64,000 nucleotides of DNA from Mimachlamys varia (Eukaryota > Mollusca > Bivalvia > Pectinida > Pectinidae): assembly GCA_947623455.1 (NCBI GenBank), contig OX392530.1:1463501-1527500 (forward strand), given 5' to 3'. This document shows positions 11,401-26,639 of the stretch, one piece after another. Under the pieces are notes generated by a model. It was not told the origin of the DNA, did not search any database, and worked only from the letters and a program-made list of their open reading frames with translations. Both the position numbers and the translations under genes were made by a program. Position 1 is the first letter of the stretch. The number at the start of each line of letters is the position of its first letter.

Positions 11401-14400
11401 CATTGGTCGGCATTGCACCCTATCTTTGGATATACTAGCTTAATTGAAATAGGATGGTAATTATATATAGATGTGTACAGGTCTGTGAATTTTCTATCTT
11501 AGCTTGAACGCAAATTATGAGAAATTGTCAGTATGTTAGTTTAATACATGCAAAGTCAACTTACCTCATTCTTTTTCTTGTTTTTGGGACTTTTTACTGG
11601 TTTACTGTCGCCACTAGAGGAGTCTATGGCTGTACTGTCTTTGCCTGTTCCAGCTGGCTTGGGTTTGGCAGCTTCTGATCCTGCCTTAGCATCTTTGGTT
11701 TTGGCTTTTTCTGCATCAGAGGCTGAGGATTTAGACTTGCTCGCCTCATTCAACTTCTGTTTGCCATCATCAGACGAAGGTTTGTCAGGAGACGGGGATT
11801 TAGATTTAGCTTTCTTTGAAACAGAGGTGTTTGGTTTTGGTGCCGATTCTTGATCCTTCACAGCCTCCGCAGCAGCAGCAGCTTTCTTACCCTTGTTCTT
11901 CTTGCTGGGACTTTCAAATGGAGCTTCAGCACTCTGTCACAAACAGCATATATCATTCATTGAACTACAGAACTGCAGCAAATTACACTGTTTGATTTCA
12001 AAGAACCTAATTATCGTGACCCCCGGCAGGTGAGAGCTAAAACTGTTCCAATAACAAAATATTTAAAGTATTTTTGTATGAATTCAGTTCATCTTAATTT
12101 GAAATGTTTCGTATAAATTTCATAAGTGAAGAATTCATTCAACAAGGACATACCCGGTATGTCGTCAAATTGCCCCACCCATGCAAATAAAGTTAAAATA
12201 CATAACATTACAGTGGGCATTACGCATAAAAACAAGACACATCATTGGGCGGGGGGATAAAAATCTTTTTCCAGAAGCTTCCTTCTTTTAAACTAGAATT
12301 GTCTGTGAGACATAAATGCCCCCCATCCCGTATGAAATTAGTTCTTCATGCTTATTATGTATGCGAAGTTTGATGACAATCGGATAAGAAGTTATTTAAA
12401 TAAGCTGGCTACATTTCCATGGGATCGAACCCCCCCCCCCTCCCCCATCTCATGGCGGGGGTATAAAAATAAGTCTAACAAAGACATAGATATTTTCATC
12501 TCCTGTACTAACTGTGGACTCTGCAGTCTTGGCTACAGGCTTTGGGGCCTTGGTGGCAGGTTCTGGAGCCTTCGTGGCAGGTTCTGGAGCCTTTGTGGCA
12601 GGTTCCGGAGCCTTTGTGGCAGGTTCTGGAGCCTTGGTAGCAGGTTCTGGAGCCTTGGTGGCAGGTTCTGGGGACTTGCTGACAGCTTTCACTTCCTCCT
12701 TTGGCTCAACTGCTTCCTGTGAATATATAGTCAATTGAATCCTTCTGCCGAAGTGACCTTGATGTACACTTATAAAGATACGATCAGTGGCTATGTCTAG
12801 AGTTGTCTTGCGTTTTAAGTGATTTTGTTTCACATTTCACATTACAATACCTTGTGAGCTTTTTTCTTGGATTTGCCCTTTGACCTCTGTTCCTGAGGAG
12901 CCTCCTCTACCTGGGTCAGTTTGATCTCGGACTCCTCTCCGGAGTCAGTCTTATCCTCCTTCTTGTTTTTCATCTTCCTGTCCTTGCGGGACACCTGTGT
13001 GGTCCATCCTTATAACACAAACTCTTTAATGCAATATTTGGAGTTCTAATATTCACAATATACATGTATGTTATGTACAACAGGCCCCGTGGCAAGATAT
13101 AAATATATGGCTGGCTGTCAGCCATTTCTTTTTTCTGACCAGTAGCAAAATCAAAAAGGCACAACTAGACACAAATGGGAATTTCAGATGAAATTTGGGA
13201 AAGAGCCATTATCATTTCTCAAGAAAACAGCTCAAATAGTCATTAGGAACTTTCATAGTCAAAAATCCAAGATGGCCGACACCAATTGGCCATATTTTGA
13301 ATTATTGGATCAGTCCAAAAATGGGACAATGTACATGTACAACCAGGAATTATCGGCAACACCCAAAATTTGAGAATGACCCATCAAGCGCTTCTCAAGA
13401 AATAATGATAAAAAGATTTTTAGCCAGACACAACGTTGCAGGACTTAAGAACCAAGGGCAATGACCCCCTACTCCAAAACTTGGCAGGGATACATGTGAA
13501 TGGATATGAGGATGCACATTGGCTTATCTAGGTTATTGTGTGATAATGTGTTGGGCCAAAATAAAACATTCGTTTGTTTGGCGTTAGCGTCCGACTCTTA
13601 CAAATGTGTGCTACTCATTTTTTTTTGTGCATGTTTTCTCAGTTTTTTTTTTAATCTGCATGTGCCGGTTATTGAAAAGCAGTATCACATTAATGCCATG
13701 TCAAACAAGCTCAAATGTTGAAACAATATAATTACAGTTCTTTTAAAATGCAATATTGATTTAGGCAAAATGTATATACCGGCATTGGTATTGTATTAGC
13801 ATATTAAAAAAAAAAAAATGCCTACCTACCTACCAAACCCTAAAAGGGGTGGGTATACGTAGGCAAACGCCAAACAAAGAATGTTTTAGTGCTGGCCTTG
13901 GTTCTGTTTTCTCTTTCTTATCCTTTGCAGTACAGCATTTTTATTGGGTATTCCTGTTGGTATTATATGTTAAAATGACAAACCCATACCAAACTCTTGC
14001 TATAGGAATCTTCTAAAGTGAGAATGCTGAACATTAAAATGGTGCAGTAAAAAGGAATAAAACTTACCATCTTCTTCCACCTTCACTTTGGCAGTTGCTG
14101 GGACTGCAGTTGTGTCCTCCTTCGTCTTCTTTGACTACACACAGAAATGTACACATCATACACTCATCATCTAAAATACCATCTTCATATTTATTTTTAG
14201 CTAAAACAAGAAAATGTCTGTCAGACATGAAGGCCCCAGCCAATGTTCAACCATTTTGTATTTGTATTTAAGAAACATGCTTTTATCCGACGTGTCAACA
14301 ATTCATGTAAAATTAATTGGTCAATGTTTTCTATATTTAGCAATAGTGACCTTGGTCTTGAAACCCTGAAATGCAACAATGTGCATAGTATACTCGTATT

Positions 14401-16582
14401 TGACCTCACCTTCACATAAAATCTTACCAAAATTAAAAAAGAATGAACTTGCTACTATGATGCAAAATTTATTCCATAAGAAAGTTTTGGACAGTTTTTT
14501 CCTTTCATAATTTTGGTCAACCAGTTGTACCAAACTATATATATATATATATGCCGATAATGAGAGAAGCACACAACACTGTCAACAGGGCAAGCACTAG
14601 GGGGAATATACACTGTAAGTATGCGAAAGTTTGTGCATGCATTATTTATGTGCCCAAATTGTTTCTGCATTGTGCGGTATCTCACAACTGTACCTTTTTA
14701 GTGTGAACTTCGGTTTTTCGGCCAGTTTTGTTGCCAGGGGACAAGGACTTGGCTAGTTTGTCAACATGAGTAGGTGAGGACTGGGATTTTGTTGGTACGT
14801 TAGCTTCTGTAGGCACAGCAGTGACGTGGCCATTTGTTTGACTCTTCTGTTGCTGAAAAAACATAAGGAAACATTTTCACTGTATTAAATCCATAGATAT
14901 CATTAATTTTATGACACAATTAGGATTAAAGGTTTTACAAACAACAGCTTACTTAGCAGGGCTTGCCTTTCCTGGCTAGTCAATGTAGTCGTCATGGTTA
15001 TTCAGAAAAAAAAGATATTTTAATATTTGCACTTATTTGATCCACTTGGCCTTGAAATGGGGTCAAGGTCATTCAGATTCAGTTGAAAAAACTCAAAGTA
15101 GTACTTCATCCAAACAGGCTATTGGCCCAATATGTCATCACATTGTTATGCGTAGTTATGAAAAAATATCTTTACTTGAGGGAAATGTATATATGTACAT
15201 TACGGCTTGTACCTTCTGCCCTTATGTATCAGAACTCTGGGTCTTTTGGTCATTTAAAAGGAAATTTTAAGTTTTCTTTTAAACACTTGCTCCTTGAGAC
15301 TTTGAAAGTAGGTCAAGGTCATTTGTTTGAGGAAACTTTAAAGTACTTCATGCCAAATGCATTCTAGCCAAGTATTAGTTCTCTGAACCAATTGGTTATT
15401 CAGAAGATGGTTTTTAAATGGTTTTACATGTGATTTGATCCCTAGCTATGACATTAAAAATAGGTCAAGGTCATTTATTTGAGGAAGCTAGTATAGCACT
15501 CTGTTCCTGGTACATACTGGCCAACTAGGTAAAAAAAACTTGTGTTTGTCTCTGTGAGGCAACATGAAAAAACAGGGTAGGTTGGTAAGCAAATTTTTTT
15601 TTGACAAAAAAAAAAGATATTAGTGTGCTTAAATTCAAATTATATAATATTTAGATATATATATATTTAATATTTTTTTTGGGGGGGGGGGGGGGGGGGG
15701 TTTACTGAGAATTAAGTAAAAAGTGGATGAACTTTCATGGACGATGGATGATGACAACGTATTTCAATAAATACTTTCCTTTTCATTTGTCATTTCCCAG
15801 ACTTAGATAGCAATCTGATTCTATGGTCATTTGTTTCCCTTTGGTACATTTAAAATTATATTATTTAGAAATTTACTGAAAATTGCAATGATGAAAATAA
15901 GAGTCTTCTCGTAATTTAATTAATATTGTATTGTATTCTACACTACCCGGTACTTTAAATCTTTCATTTAAACGACCCCGCTGTTTGTGAATTGTCTGCA
16001 TTTTGTATGTATGATGCATGAGATAACATTAATATTGCAACCATACAAACATGACTATATAATTAATTTACATTGCACCAGATATATATACCACATATTT
16101 ACTTTAGTGTAGGCCTATAGCTAGATCGGTCGGTGCTCCAGACAGTATATACATAGCATTCGTCAAGGCTCGTTTCTTGTGCATGCAATAGCTAGGTCTA
16201 GAGTAGGCCTATTGCTAGCTACTGTCGCATTACTAGTCTACCGTAATGTTGTAATTATAGGCTAGTAATTATATAAGCTTAGGTTTATAATGGCCTGCAG
16301 CAGACCTAACCAGTTGGCTGTATAGGCCTAGACCTATAATTTACCAATCGTAGAAATGGCAAAATATATGTTTTATTTCGTTCCACTTAAAGATCAGATG
16401 ACATTAAATCAGCTCAATACCTTGGCTTTCTTTGGCTTCTTTTTCTTGCTTTCCTCATCAAAATTGAAACTCGGTGGCTGGGCAGGTGATTTGAAACCAA
16501 AGGCAAAAACAAGAAATGCACATAGCAGAACACCAAATACGGGTACTGCCACATGCGGGGAAACAACTTCAGTCAGCTCCAT
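8415..16582 (-). CDS. MTDH: Metadherin/LYRIC homologue, nine coding exons
   Basis: Predicted exons (minus): 16582-16421, 14852-14694, 14134-14068, 13008-12851, 12716-12513, 11933-11565, 10325-10250, 9311-9216, 8473-8415. All are GT-AG and in phase, giving 449 residues (human about 582). In order: a short N-terminus, one membrane segment (about 11-30, HVAVPVFGVLLCAFLVFAF), basic KKKKPKK, then a long disordered Lys/Ser/Pro/Glu-rich tail. Two segments match the family: EEDGWTTQVSRKDRK (about 127-140) aligns with human EGAWETKISHREKR, and the end SWTEAKTKSKKKKPRREN aligns with SWESPKQIKKKKKARRET. In vertebrates metadherin is an ER/nuclear scaffold that binds SND1 and affects NF-kB signalling. Residues 183-250 hold a KAPEPAT repeat. 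Start is the first in-frame ATG; the reading frame is open upstream but without ATG. RRBP1 was considered, but it lacks these two motifs. Confidence 0.82.
9005..9156. mobile_element. Foldback MITE in MTDH intron 8
   Basis: About 150 bp with near-perfect inverted ends: AACCATTGAATGTCTGTCAG at left and CTGACAGACATTCAATGGTT-type sequence mirrored at right (GACAGACATTCAATGGTT). Inner arms ATGAATGCAATTTT and AAATTGCATTCAT also pair. Confidence 0.75.
9216..9311 (-). CDS. MTDH: MTDH exon 8
   Basis: Between TTCTTTACAG and GTACGGGG. It encodes ETPVATIASPEEGAKA... ending AFDEMGLTG. Acidic/Pro-rich disordered tail; phase 1 on both sides, which links exons 7 and 9. Confidence 0.75.
10250..10325 (-). CDS. 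MTDH: MTDH exon 7
   Basis: Between TTTCTTTGTAG and GTAAGTCTTG. Encodes KATVTETVVKETSQSPTQAS and KPSVT; Thr/Ser/Val-rich disordered segment. Confidence 0.75.
10568..11250. repeat. 19-bp minisatellite in MTDH intron 6
   Basis: About 35 copies of AAGGTGACAGGTCACAACC or the GATAGG variant. The two variants alternate in patches, so the array has higher-order structure. It lies between MTDH exons 7 and 6. The unit does not match either adjoining exon end, unlike the HBS1L arrays. Confidence 0.92.
11296..11372. repeat. 18-19-bp tandem repeat
   Basis: Four copies of CATCATTTCTATCTATCA, immediately beyond the 19-bp minisatellite in MTDH intron 6. Confidence 0.85.
11565..11933 (-). CDS. MTDH: MTDH exon 6 (largest)
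   Basis: Between TTTGTGACAG and GTAAGTTGAC; 123 codons, phase 0 at both ends. Encodes SAEAPFESPSKKNKGKKAAA followed by a Lys/Ser/Ala/Asp-rich stretch ending SPKNKKKNE. No folded domain is expected. Several basic clusters (KKNKGKK, KNKKKN) could be nuclear localisation signals. Confidence 0.8.
12513..12716 (-). CDS. MTDH: MTDH exon 5 with KAPEPAT repeats
   Basis: Starts after TATTCACAG with EAVEPKEEVKAVSKSPEPAT. It contains about six copies of a seven-residue unit (KAPEPAT), i.e. a coding 21-bp minisatellite over roughly 12530-12680. The donor was placed at GTTAGT because that keeps phase 0 into exon 6; a nearby GTACAG would break the frame. Repeat number may vary between individuals. Confidence 0.75.
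12851..13008 (-). CDS. MTDH: MTDH exon 4, conserved GW/VSRKDRK motif
   Basis: The acceptor was placed at TTATAAG (exon starts GATGGACC) rather than the stronger-looking CACACAG 14 bp downstream. Only the first keeps frame with exon 3, and it restores the family motif EEDGWTTQVSRKDRKMKNK. It continues with EDKTDSGEESEIKLTQVEE and ends SKGKSKKKAHK. This is the best metadherin-specific match apart from the C-terminus. Confidence 0.78.
14068..14134 (-). CDS. MTDH: MTDH exon 3
   Basis: Between GTGTAG and GTAAGTT. Encodes SKKTKEDTTAVPATAKVKVE and ED, ending in phase 1, joined to exon 4 at the conserved Gly-Trp. Confidence 0.72.
14694..14852 (-). CDS. MTDH: MTDH exon 2
   Basis: Between TTTTTTCAG and GTACAGTTG; 53 codons, phase 0. 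Encodes QQKSQTNGHVTAVPTEANVP... ending KTEVHTKK. Hydrophilic linker after the membrane segment. Confidence 0.75.
15040..15520. repeat. TCAAGGTCAT-family repeat in MTDH intron 1
   Basis: Three degenerate units, each with a GGTCAAGGTCAT core and CTTGA-type flank about 180-240 bp apart. Same family as at 18690-19700, 24985-25985, 43930-44600, 46950-47710 and 48480-48920. No coding content. Confidence 0.7.
15681..15700 (+). repeat. Poly-G tract (20 G)
   Basis: An uninterrupted 20-base G run follows an AT-rich and T-rich tract in MTDH intron 1. It is a potential G-quadruplex or an assembly-sensitive homopolymer. Confidence 0.9.
16421..16582 (-). CDS. MTDH: MTDH exon 1, start and membrane segment
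   Basis: Begins ATGGAGCTGACTGAAGTTG; encodes MELTEVVSPHVAVPVFGVLL and CAFLVFAFGFKS, then FNFDEESKKKKPKKAK, and ends at GTATTGAG. The single hydrophobic helix near the N-terminus followed by a basic patch fits metadherin's ER-membrane anchor. Confidence 0.82.
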
Positions 16583-16993
16583 TGCAAGCAACTCTTTAAT
16601 TCGTCTGTTGTGTGATATATTCGTCAAAATATGGTATCTTAACTCAACGTTTACATCCCTTCATTATACGACGTATGGAGCTCATGCTGACGTCGCGTGC
16701 TTTCTACGTCATCAAAACTTGTGTATTGATATTTTAGGAAAAAAATGAAAATGTATCAAAAATTAATAACAAAAACTTCATTTGACAAATAATGATATGG
16801 AATTCATGACGGGGTGTTATTCTCGTTAAACTCGATTGTTATTATAATAGCATAACAAACGAATGACGTTCTACACAAGACAATATGGCGACGCGGAGTT
16901 AGACTCCGTTGTAAGATTTACCTTGCAGTTTTTTGGGCTTTCATGACAGAATATGTGAAAGTTGTACATTTTCATTACAAAACCGTGACCTGG
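16583..16993. promoter_or_regulatory. Probable divergent promoter, MTDH / OSER1
   Basis: About 400 bp separates the MTDH start codon from a strong donor (CTGG then GTGAGTAAGG) that would close a non-coding first exon of OSER1. CpG-containing patches (TGACGTCGCGTGC, GGCGACGCGGAG) stand out from the AT-rich surroundings. TGACGTCG resembles a CRE. No TATA box was assigned. Inferred from layout only. Confidence 0.5.
16880..16993 (+). other. OSER1: Candidate 5' UTR exon of OSER1
   Basis: The first coding exon of OSER1 begins only four bases after a 3' splice site at 18340, so a non-coding exon must lie upstream. GTGAGTAAGG at 16994 is the best donor in the interval. The start is a guess. Confidence 0.4.
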
Positions 16994-18344
16994 GTGAGTA
17001 AGGATTGGAAATTATTGTTCATAACAGATGCATGATATCGATTTCCTTGTTGTGAAAACCTTCGCGAGAGGAAGTGATTCAGCATGTAAACACAACATGA
17101 CGAAATGAAATGGTCCTGTCTATAAATAGAGTGTTGTCAGATTGATTTAGTAACGAAGGGTATGTGATGTCAAACATATCGAATAGTGATTCAAGTTTAT
17201 TTATAAATAACTCGACTTTGGCCTGGCTTCAGTTGCCGTATTTTATCAATATATATACGTAACAAGACAGATGGAACGGTATGTTATATAATTATAAGAT
17301 CATCTTTATGTCAACTGTACATGACATGTACAGTTCAGTTATCTGTACATAATGATAGACTACTGTAGTACAGTGCATATTTATACAGTAAACAATACAA
17401 ATTACTACATGATGTTGCTGTAACAAAATATTAACACACCTATGGAAATATATAGAATCTAATTATATTATTTTTTATTCTTGACAAATTAAATTCTAAA
17501 ACAAGGAATATATATAGCATTTATATAATTGCGTTTAAATTTGTAAAAATTGAAACTTGGTCATATTCCGTATATATATACTCATCTTCAATACTGATTT
17601 CCTTACCTCAATTTAAAAGAAATTGTTAAAATTACAGGTTCTGGTCAGGAAATTTAGGCAAAAATATCTAATTTTTGAGAATTTACTTTAAAGTCAACTT
17701 TTTTACAGTGATCAGACTGAATTGAAATTAAACTTAGCCTGCAAATTATACCTTGTAATATGTTTATATATATTGATACCATATATCATACTTTGAACAT
17801 ACAAACATCAATAAATTTATTATAATTATAAGGAATAACATTTAAATTGGTGGACATGAGCATGGAATGTGAAGTTATACATGTATATGCATAAAATCAT
17901 GTAAGTAATCTTTTTGGTTATTTTAATTTTGAACTCAAGTTTTGACAAGAAACCCAGTATGTTCTAGATCTGGCATCACACATTCCAGTAAACATGCATA
18001 TAATTTGTATATGGAGCTAGCATGATCAATTACCACACCTTAATTATGCACCAGCGTTAAATGGGGGGAAATGCTTTAGATTAAAATGGTATTTTTCAAG
18101 CCCCTGAGTTAGTTTAACTTCCTGTTCTGAGCAGGGAGTTAATTAAAGATCATCAAACATTGCAAAATACAGAAAAACTACTGCATGGTCCAAAAATGAA
18201 CCAACCTTTTCAAGTTAATTAACATTAACTCTCTCTTGCACTTATCATAATAACTATGCAAAATGTGTGTATTTGGAGTTATCAAGTATGTATGGCAAAA
18301 AGGTAATAATTCTAGCTGACCTGAACAATTTTCATTTCAGTAAA

Positions 18345-22398
<4,054 letters not shown>

Positions 22399-24000
22399 TT
22401 CACCATTTTTGTGTTCAGTGCTTTTTGGTTGTCACATAGCTCATCAACTTGGTTAACCATTATGTTACAAATGTTCACTTTCAATTTGTAAATACAAGTT
22501 TGAATTTATTAATTTTCAAATATTTTGTTTCTGTATGTTCTGTTTTCTCTAGGTTGTACTCTACAGGTCATTTAATTCATTGTTTAAGTCAAGTGAAAAT
22601 GAATAAATTTACGTATTTCTCTTGTAATTTTCAAATGTTAATTATGTGTAGTACTTTACACATGTGTACAAACAATCTGATTTTAAGAGAGAAAAACATG
22701 AATTATTCTCATTAACTAGGTTTTGTAATTAAAGCAATACTCCTGGAATCCCAACGACATCTTTCATCTATGTATTTAACCTGAGCTTTGCTTAAGTGAC
22801 CTATTTCATTTCCTGCTTCGTGCGTAAACTTTGAATTACAAATAATGTACTACATTTTACGACTTTCTTCTCAAGAATCACTGGATGGAATTCTTTCAAA
22901 CTTGGTCAAAACTATCTTTGGTCTATGTAGTTCAAAAGGGGCCAGGGGGGGCCCCAAAGGAAAAATAAACCACTATTCAAAATTCTTCCCTGAACTTATA
23001 CATTGTAGGTAATCTTCGCCTGAATAAAGTTCCAGAATTAATCATGTGGGAGGGGCGGCCATCCATTCTGTCTGGGGGAGGATGTTAACTATGTAAGTTT
23101 ATACATGTAGGCAATTAACACTTTTGGGTATCTTTTGTAAAATATCAGTTGGAAATGATTCTTACCGGTACTTGGTGAATATATATTTTTCATTCTTGGA
23201 GAAAGATGGCATCAACTTGTAAAATTGTGATTCCTGCCACAACCCGAGGAGCCAGGGCGGGGCACCAAAGGGATATTAAACTGATATTGTCAAGTCAAAT
23301 GTACAACAGTGACCTTTGATCATGTCACTGTCCAGGGCCATATGTTCTCCTTTTGGGAATGATTTAGGGTACTCTAATGATTACTTAATAAATGTATGTA
23401 GTTCAAAAAAGGAAAATATATGTACACGTTTAGGTATATTTTTAGTCAATTTTAGCAGAAATTATTTTACTTGGTGAGGATCATCCATGGAGCAAGATAT
23501 ATCCAAGTGTAAAATAGGAATTTGTACCCTAGCTACCAAAGGGGCCAGCTGGACGGCGCCATCAAGGGAGAACCAACCAATGTTTAAAAAGTCTTCTTTA
23601 CCAAGCTCCGAGGTACTGACAGTACCGGGAAAACCAACCAATGTTTAAAAAGTCTTCTTTACCAAACTCGGAGGTACTAACAGTACCTATGACAAACATT
23701 TACTCAGGTAGCCGTTATTTATAAGGCCCTAGCTTGTGTGTCTTGCCTGTATTAAACCAGATTATTATAGGAGTAGGACTGTCTGTGCTGTAAATAATCA
23801 GTTCCTGTAATTTTGTGTTTTGCCGTCAACAAAACCTGTTTGATGTATGTATGTTTTAGAATGTATTATACATGTACATTATTTATACAAATGGAGAAAA
23901 GGCGGGTCATACAAAGATTAAAACTCTGTAATTTCAAACCTTGTCTTTTGTGGCACTATTTTTGATTCAATGTAACTTTAATTTTGATGTACAAAATAAA
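22399..24000 (+). other. OSER1: OSER1 3' UTR (extent uncertain)
   Basis: No coding sequence. Candidate poly(A) signals are AATAAA near 22602, ATTAAA near 22729 and AATAAA at 23995. A stretch with GGGGCC blocks (about 22930-23600) looks like a dispersed repeat, so the UTR may end before it. Confidence 0.4.
23570..23690. repeat. 59-bp direct duplication
   Basis: Two tandem copies containing ACCAACCAATGTTTAAAAAG then TCTTCTTTACCAA and GAGGTACT-ACAGTACC, with a few substitutions. Confidence 0.85.
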
Positions 24001-24984
24001 GTATTCATTTTGTTGTTCAAAATTATGAGATTGCTTTCATTATGGAATGTCAACAAGTAATGATTAATCGATCACAGGAAGTCAATTTTAAAGGCTCAAA
24101 TTGACTTACTGGTATTGTGATCAAGGGTTATATCGTCGTCTTGGAGTCAAAACCTCGTAACTGCTTTTTGTGAAAAACACATTTTTGCGCCATTTGCAAT
24201 CTTCCCGCCTCCCTACATCACCTCTCAAAAGCTAGTATATATATATATAGGCCCATGAAAATTTGTATTTTCATCATGTGATCAAAAACTTTAATTTTCA
24301 TTCGACTTGATGTCTAAAAGTCTTAATGACAAAACCTTGCATCTACATGAAATTGATCGCGACAAGAAGTCATATTTGCGGGAAAATGACTAACATGTGA
24401 GTCTTTGCCCACTCAGTTACAAGGTTTGACTCCTGGACAATGATATATATATCAAGTTTGTTCAAATGAAAGACATTGATTGACTTTCAAGGTCTCAGGA
24501 GTAAAATCTTCTCGATATCACAGAATATTTAGGAGTGTGACTGGTGTATCATGTTCCCGCTGGTGGTACTCTTGTATACACAGGTTAAATAGGTAACAAG
24601 AGGCCTAGAGGGCCTGTATCTCTCACCTGACTACAAGAGGTTTAGAGGGCAGTTGTATCAAAACCATCATGGACAAATTGACATGTTGCTGTCATTCTTT
24701 TAGAAGGATTTTGAAGAATAAAGAATTTACTACATTTCCTCTATTGGGCTCAATCCCTCAAGCTCTGGCCCCCAGGGGGTCATGCAAAGTCCCATGGTTT
24801 AAATGCAATTGAATCCTCTTCACCCAAGAATGCTTCAGAGCAAATATGAATTTCAAAGAAATTACTACATTTCCCGTATTGCCCATCAGGCTCCGGTTGG
24901 GTCAGTCCCATCATTTATTAAAGCAATGAATATTAATGTTTAAGCAAATGTCCTATAACACACGTTGCTATTGATGACAAACTT
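24001..24984. other. Intergenic, repeat-rich
   Basis: No gene was seen. Contains a dispersed-repeat edge ACAAGAGGCCTAGAGGGCCT near 24597 and a TATATATATATATA run near 24236. Confidence 0.4.
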
Positions 24985-25985
24985 AGCAAGAGGCACATGG
25001 GCCTTAACGGTCATCTGACAATCTATATAAGTTTTTGTTGGTAGCTGTTTAAAGATATTACCATATTTAACTTGTTACCTAAGAAAGTCAATGAACAAAC
25101 TTGTTTTTCCTTCATCACAGCATAGTGATAATACCTACAGAATAGCCTTATCCTGGGACTTTTAGTTACTGAGAAGAAGTGTTTGAAACATTTTAAGACA
25201 TTTGACCCCTGTGACCTTGAAAGCAGATCAAGGTCATTCATTTGAACAAACTTGGTAGCCCATCATCTCAGCATGCTACAGGCCAAATATCGGTACCCTA
25301 GACCTTTGTGTGATGGAGAAGTTACTTGCATATTTCAAATATTTTTTTAACCCCTGTGACCTTGAAAGTAGGTGAGGGTCAATTAATGAACAAACTTGGT
25401 AGTCCTTCATCCCAGCATGCTACATGCCAAATATCAGCACCCTGGGCCTTTCGGTTATTGAGAAGATTATTACATATTTGACCCCTGTGACCTTGAAATT
25501 AGAACAAGGTCATTGATATGAGGAAACTTTGTAGCACTATCCCAGGTACCTTCTGGCCAAATATCAGCATCCTGGGCCTTTTGGTTTTTGAGAAGAAGAT
25601 TCTTAAAGATTTTTACATATTTGACCCCTGTGACCTTGAAAGTAGGTCAAGGTCATCGATATGAGGAAATTTTGTAGCCCTTTATCCCAGCATGCTATAG
25701 GCATACCAGAAATATCATCACCCTAGGCCTTATAGTTACTGAGGAGAAGTTGTTTGAAAGAATTTTAATACATTTGACCCCTGTGACCTTAAAATTAGAT
25801 CAAGGTCATTGATATGTAGAAACTTTGTAGCAGACTATCCCAGGTACTTGCTGGCCAAATATCAGCATCTTGGGCCTTTTGGTTATTGAGAAGATCTTTA
25901 AAGGGAAAGTTTACGGACAGCGCACGATGACGGACGAAGCACAATGGCAATAGGTCATCCTGACCCTTTGGGTCAGATGACCTAA
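24985..25985 (+). mobile_element. Full-length TCAAGGTCAT-family element
   Basis: The left end reads CAAGAGGCACATGGGCCTTA then ACGGTCATCTGAC. The right end reads AGGTCATCCTGACCCTTTGG then GTCAGATGACC. GGTCATCTGAC and GTCAGATGACC are exact inverted repeats. Between them are about six degenerate 100-160-bp units with TTTGACCCCTGTGACCTTGA, AAGGTCAT, GCATGCTA, GGCCAAATATCAGCA and GGGCCTTT. It has no coding capacity; class undetermined. Confidence 0.7.
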
Positions 25986-26639
25986 TAAAGCCTGGTGGGG
26001 CTTTATGTAAGTTTGTAAGCAATAACAATGATTTTGTTTTGTTGATTTTGGCCCAAAAAATGACAACCCATGGTCACCACCATCTAAGGACCATTTCTGG
26101 CAAGGGTTGGCTCAATGCCATTGTTGGCACTTGCTTAGAAGTTTGAAATGATGGCTATATAGGTCATCCTGACACTTTCAGTCAGATGACTTGAAAATAG
26201 TTTAAAATATATTAACTAGAAATCGAATATATCAAATTTGTTTTATTTCATTCAGGTTTTCCAGCTTTACTCATTCTGTATATTTAATTCACCACTTTTA
26301 CCAAATTCCACATTCATGTCGACAGATTTAACCACAATAGAACAAAAGACTGTTAAATTGTATAATTGTGCAGATGATGTGCATAAAGTTAATCCTGGCT
26401 GGGCTAAATTTGTGCCTTTTTACATCTGAATTGAAAGAGGTATACATCATGATGCATCAGCAAATTCAACACAATAGTGAACATTTATAACAGGAAAGTG
26501 TAAATTAAACACTGCATAAATATGTATTTTACTACATAAAAACAAGGGTTATACTTCACAAATTCAAACATGTATCGGGTCAACAATCCATTCTCTGTAT
26601 CATGGTGATAATCATATTCAAAGCCAACACAGATAATTG

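Noticed and set aside
12970..12994. MTDH exon 4 starting at the CACACAG acceptor (12994)
   Set aside because: It would be out of phase with exon 3 (phase 1) and would lose the conserved Gly-Trp motif; the upstream TTATAAG acceptor at 13009 fits both.
16409..16627. MTDH start upstream of 16582
   Set aside because: The frame is open upstream but has only a TTG there, no ATG; ATG at 16582 is the first proper start.
22449..22715. Open frame downstream of OSER1
   Set aside because: AT-rich 3' UTR sequence with no homology; contains a candidate AATAAA.
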